Source of the DNA: Alphaproteobacteria bacterium
GTDB lineage: Bacteria > Pseudomonadota > Alphaproteobacteria > Rhizobiales > Rhizobiaceae
NCBI GenBank assembly: GCA_030428345.1
Contig: JAUIBM010000144.1
Coordinates: 1-7,051 of the forward strand
Length of the DNA: 7,051 nucleotides
Direction of reading: 5' to 3'
The position numbers were made by a program, and so were the translations under genes. Under the pieces are notes generated by a model. That model was not told the origin of the DNA, ran no database searches, and worked only from the letters and a program-made list of their open reading frames with translations. Positions 5,836-7,051 of the stretch are shown in pieces. The first letter of the stretch is position 1. Every line of letters starts with the position of its first letter.

Positions 5836-6581
5836 ATTCGAGTGCAACCCAGGTCAGAGTAGTAGAATCCGCAAATGTCGGGTGCGCCGACAGCGGCGCG
5901 GTGGCGGCGTATATGGCGTTCTACGGCGACGATCCGGCATGGACTGCGAACATGTCCGAGCGCCTTGATGCGCTGGAGAGTGGCGTGCTGACGCCAAAGC
6001 AGCGCGCGCTCGTCTTTACCGTCGGCCTGCTGATTGTGGGCGATGAGGAGGCGGCGCGCGAATATGCCGGAAAGGCGCGCGCTGCGGGCGCGACAGACGC
6101 TGATCTGAGATTCATTGCGCGCATTCTGGAGCACTATCGCGGATTGCGGCTGATGCAGGATGCGCAGCGGATCGTCACCTTCTGGTGCGAGGGACATTTT
6201 CCCAAGCTGCGCGAGTCCCAAGGCGCGACGATCGACGAGATGTTGTCGGAAATCGAGAAAAGCCGCGGCTATGTCGCCAACGGGTTTCGGGTCTATTCCG
6301 CGGACGGGAACTGGCTCCGCCTCTATATCGGTCGGGCCGAGGCCAACAAGGCCTACGGCCACACGTTGACGCCCGCCGAGGTGCAACTCATCTCGTTCGT
6401 GATCACCATGCGCAACCACATGTATTCAGCCAATTTCAACGACGGCTGCATCCTGGTTCACGAGCGTCTCGCGCGAAAAGGCGGCATGGACAGCAACCAT
6501 ATCATCGAGGCGCTGCAGATACTCGAGGTTTGCGACTCATTGATGACTCGCAGACAGGCGTCCGTGCTCTTCCAGGGCTGA
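5832..6581 (+). CDS. Two-domain carboxymuconolactone decarboxylase-like (AhpD-fold) protein with degenerate active site
   Basis: 249 residues, starting at ATG 5832 with a strong AGGAGG at 5821-5826. Two helical repeats resemble the CMD/AhpD family: 'LTPKQRALVFTVGLLIVGDEEAAREYAGKARAAGATDADLRFI' split over about 53-94, and 'LTPAEVQLISFVITMRNHMYSANFNDGCILVHERLARKGGMDSNHIIEALQIL' split over about 179-231. AhpD-type enzymes use CxxCxxxH. In the first repeat these positions read as Asp71, Ala74, Tyr78, so it is probably inactive; in the second they are Asn203, Cys206, His210, keeping the second Cys and the His only. It may therefore be a decarboxylase/isomerase-like or structural subunit rather than a peroxidase reductase. 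It is the last gene of the operon; a 128-base gap follows. The family call is by pattern and is less certain than for its neighbours. Confidence 0.68.
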   Translation: MNSSATQVRVVESANVGCADSGAVAAYMAFYGDDPAWTANMSERLDALESGVLTPKQRALVFTVGLLIVGDEEAAREYAGKARAAGATDADLRFIARILEHYRGLRLMQDAQRIVTFWCEGHFPKLRESQGATIDEMLSEIEKSRGYVANGFRVYSADGNWLRLYIGRAEANKAYGHTLTPAEVQLISFVITMRNHMYSANFNDGCILVHERLARKGGMDSNHIIEALQILEVCDSLMTRRQASVLFQG

Positions 6582-6709
6582 CACGCACAAATCCCGCACA
6601 AGAAGGATCGAGAACAGACGAAAGGCAACTTCGCGCTCAAACGCTGTATTCAATATACGGCGGCAACCAACCAGTGGAAATGAACTTAGACGAACAGGGG
6701 AACATTGTC
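6582..6709 (+). promoter_or_regulatory. Intergenic region before the ABC binding-protein gene
   Basis: 128 bases without a gene. They carry the second operator (6642-6662) and AGGGG at 6696-6700 as the ribosome binding site, 9 bases before ATG 6710. No terminator hairpin is visible after the preceding operon, so read-through into the transporter is possible. Confidence 0.6.
6642..6662. promoter_or_regulatory. Palindromic operator, copy 2, before the ABC transporter gene
   Basis: CGCTGTAT-N5-ATACGGCG: 8-bp arms with one mismatch and the same 5-base spacer as the copy at 3135-3155. The arms match that copy at 13 of 16 positions, whereas the spacer differs, as expected for a dimer site. It ends 47 bases before the start codon. 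A poor promoter (TTCGCG 6630-6635, 18-base spacer, TATACG 6654-6659) would overlap it. Confidence 0.7.
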
Positions 6710-7051
6710 ATGAGGAAGCTACTCGTAACCGCCGTATCGGCTCTTGCATTCGCCGCAACCCTCGGCGCCGGATCGGCGCTCGCCGATGTCAACGTCATGA
6801 CCTGGGGTGGTGCCTGGACCAACGCCTTCAAGAAGCTTGGCGAAGACTACGAGGCCAAGACAGGCGTCAAGGTCAACATCTACACCATGCAGGGCGGTTC
6901 CAATGGCGGTTTCGCCGCCGTGAAGGCGCGCAAGGACGATCCGGAGATTGATGTCTGGACGATCAACCTGATCGCCTACACCAAGGCGGTCGACGAAGGG
7001 CTCCTGGAGGAGCTTCCGAAGTCGGAAATTCCAAACCTCGCCGACGTTTCC
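6710..7051 (+). CDS. Periplasmic solute-binding protein of an ABC importer (polyamine/iron-type), 5' part
   Basis: 114 residues are visible and the frame is open to the window end. Residues 1-25 are a Sec signal peptide: MRK, a hydrophobic core and an ALA cleavage site before Asp26. The mature part begins 'DVNVMTWGGAWTNAFKKLGEDYEAKTGVKVNIYTMQGG' (split over 26-63) and 'DPEIDVWTINL' (77-87), typical of the PotD/PotF and Fe(3+)-binding class of extracellular solute-binding proteins. It would deliver a small charged organic substrate to a permease, probably encoded just downstream. The start at ATG 6710 gives the signal peptide at once; an in-frame ATG at 6680 adds ten polar residues and has a weaker site. 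The operator in front suggests control by the GntR protein, making this the likely uptake step for the pathway substrate. Confidence 0.93.
   Translation, partial: MRKLLVTAVSALAFAATLGAGSALADVNVMTWGGAWTNAFKKLGEDYEAKTGVKVNIYTMQGGSNGGFAAVKARKDDPEIDVWTINLIAYTKAVDEGLLEELPKSEIPNLADVS

Noticed and set aside
4564..5847. A 427-codon open frame on the minus strand
   Set aside because: It lies antisense to the well-recognised third LLM and DUF1177 genes, and its composition is that of a GC-rich shadow frame with no family motif.

Overview
The window is GC-rich and tightly packed, with ATGA overlaps, Shine-Dalgarno sites and G/C-ending codons. Gene content and protein style suggest an alphaproteobacterium, probably of the Rhizobiales, but no rRNA or marker gene confirms this. 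I see no rRNA, tRNA, CRISPR or mobile element. The region looks like a chromosomal catabolic island.

Layout: (1) Positions 1-2177, plus strand. The 3' end of a [2Fe-2S] molybdenum-hydroxylase small subunit overlaps a luciferase-like (LLM) flavin/F420 oxidoreductase gene, which overlaps a second, divergent LLM gene. (2) Positions 2178-2244 hold a perfect 12-bp hairpin between convergent genes. (3) Positions 2245-2913, minus strand, encode an F420:NADP+ oxidoreductase-like protein (NpdG/Fno family). (4) A 277-bp divergent intergenic region holds a candidate promoter and a perfect palindromic operator. (5) Positions 3191-6581, plus strand, form an apparent operon: FadR-type GntR regulator, a third LLM oxidoreductase (Mer-like), a DUF1177 protein, and a two-domain carboxymuconolactone-decarboxylase-like (AhpD-fold) protein. 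(6) Position 6710 onward is the 5' end of a periplasmic solute-binding protein of a polyamine/iron-type ABC importer, cut by the window edge.

The main discovery is a 21-bp inverted repeat, NGCTGTAT-N5-ATACRGCN, found just upstream of the GntR gene (3135-3155) and again just upstream of the ABC binding protein (6642-6662). This joins regulator, catabolic operon and transporter into one likely regulon: a substrate is imported by the ABC system, sensed by the FCD-domain regulator, and oxidised or reduced by LLM enzymes. F420H2 could be supplied by the NpdG-like protein. A molybdenum hydroxylase encoded to the left may provide a hydroxylation step. The substrate cannot be read from the sequence. 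Three different LLM enzymes, an F420 reductase homologue, DUF1177 and an AhpD-fold protein with a degenerate active site together suggest a possibly undescribed, F420-linked catabolic pathway.
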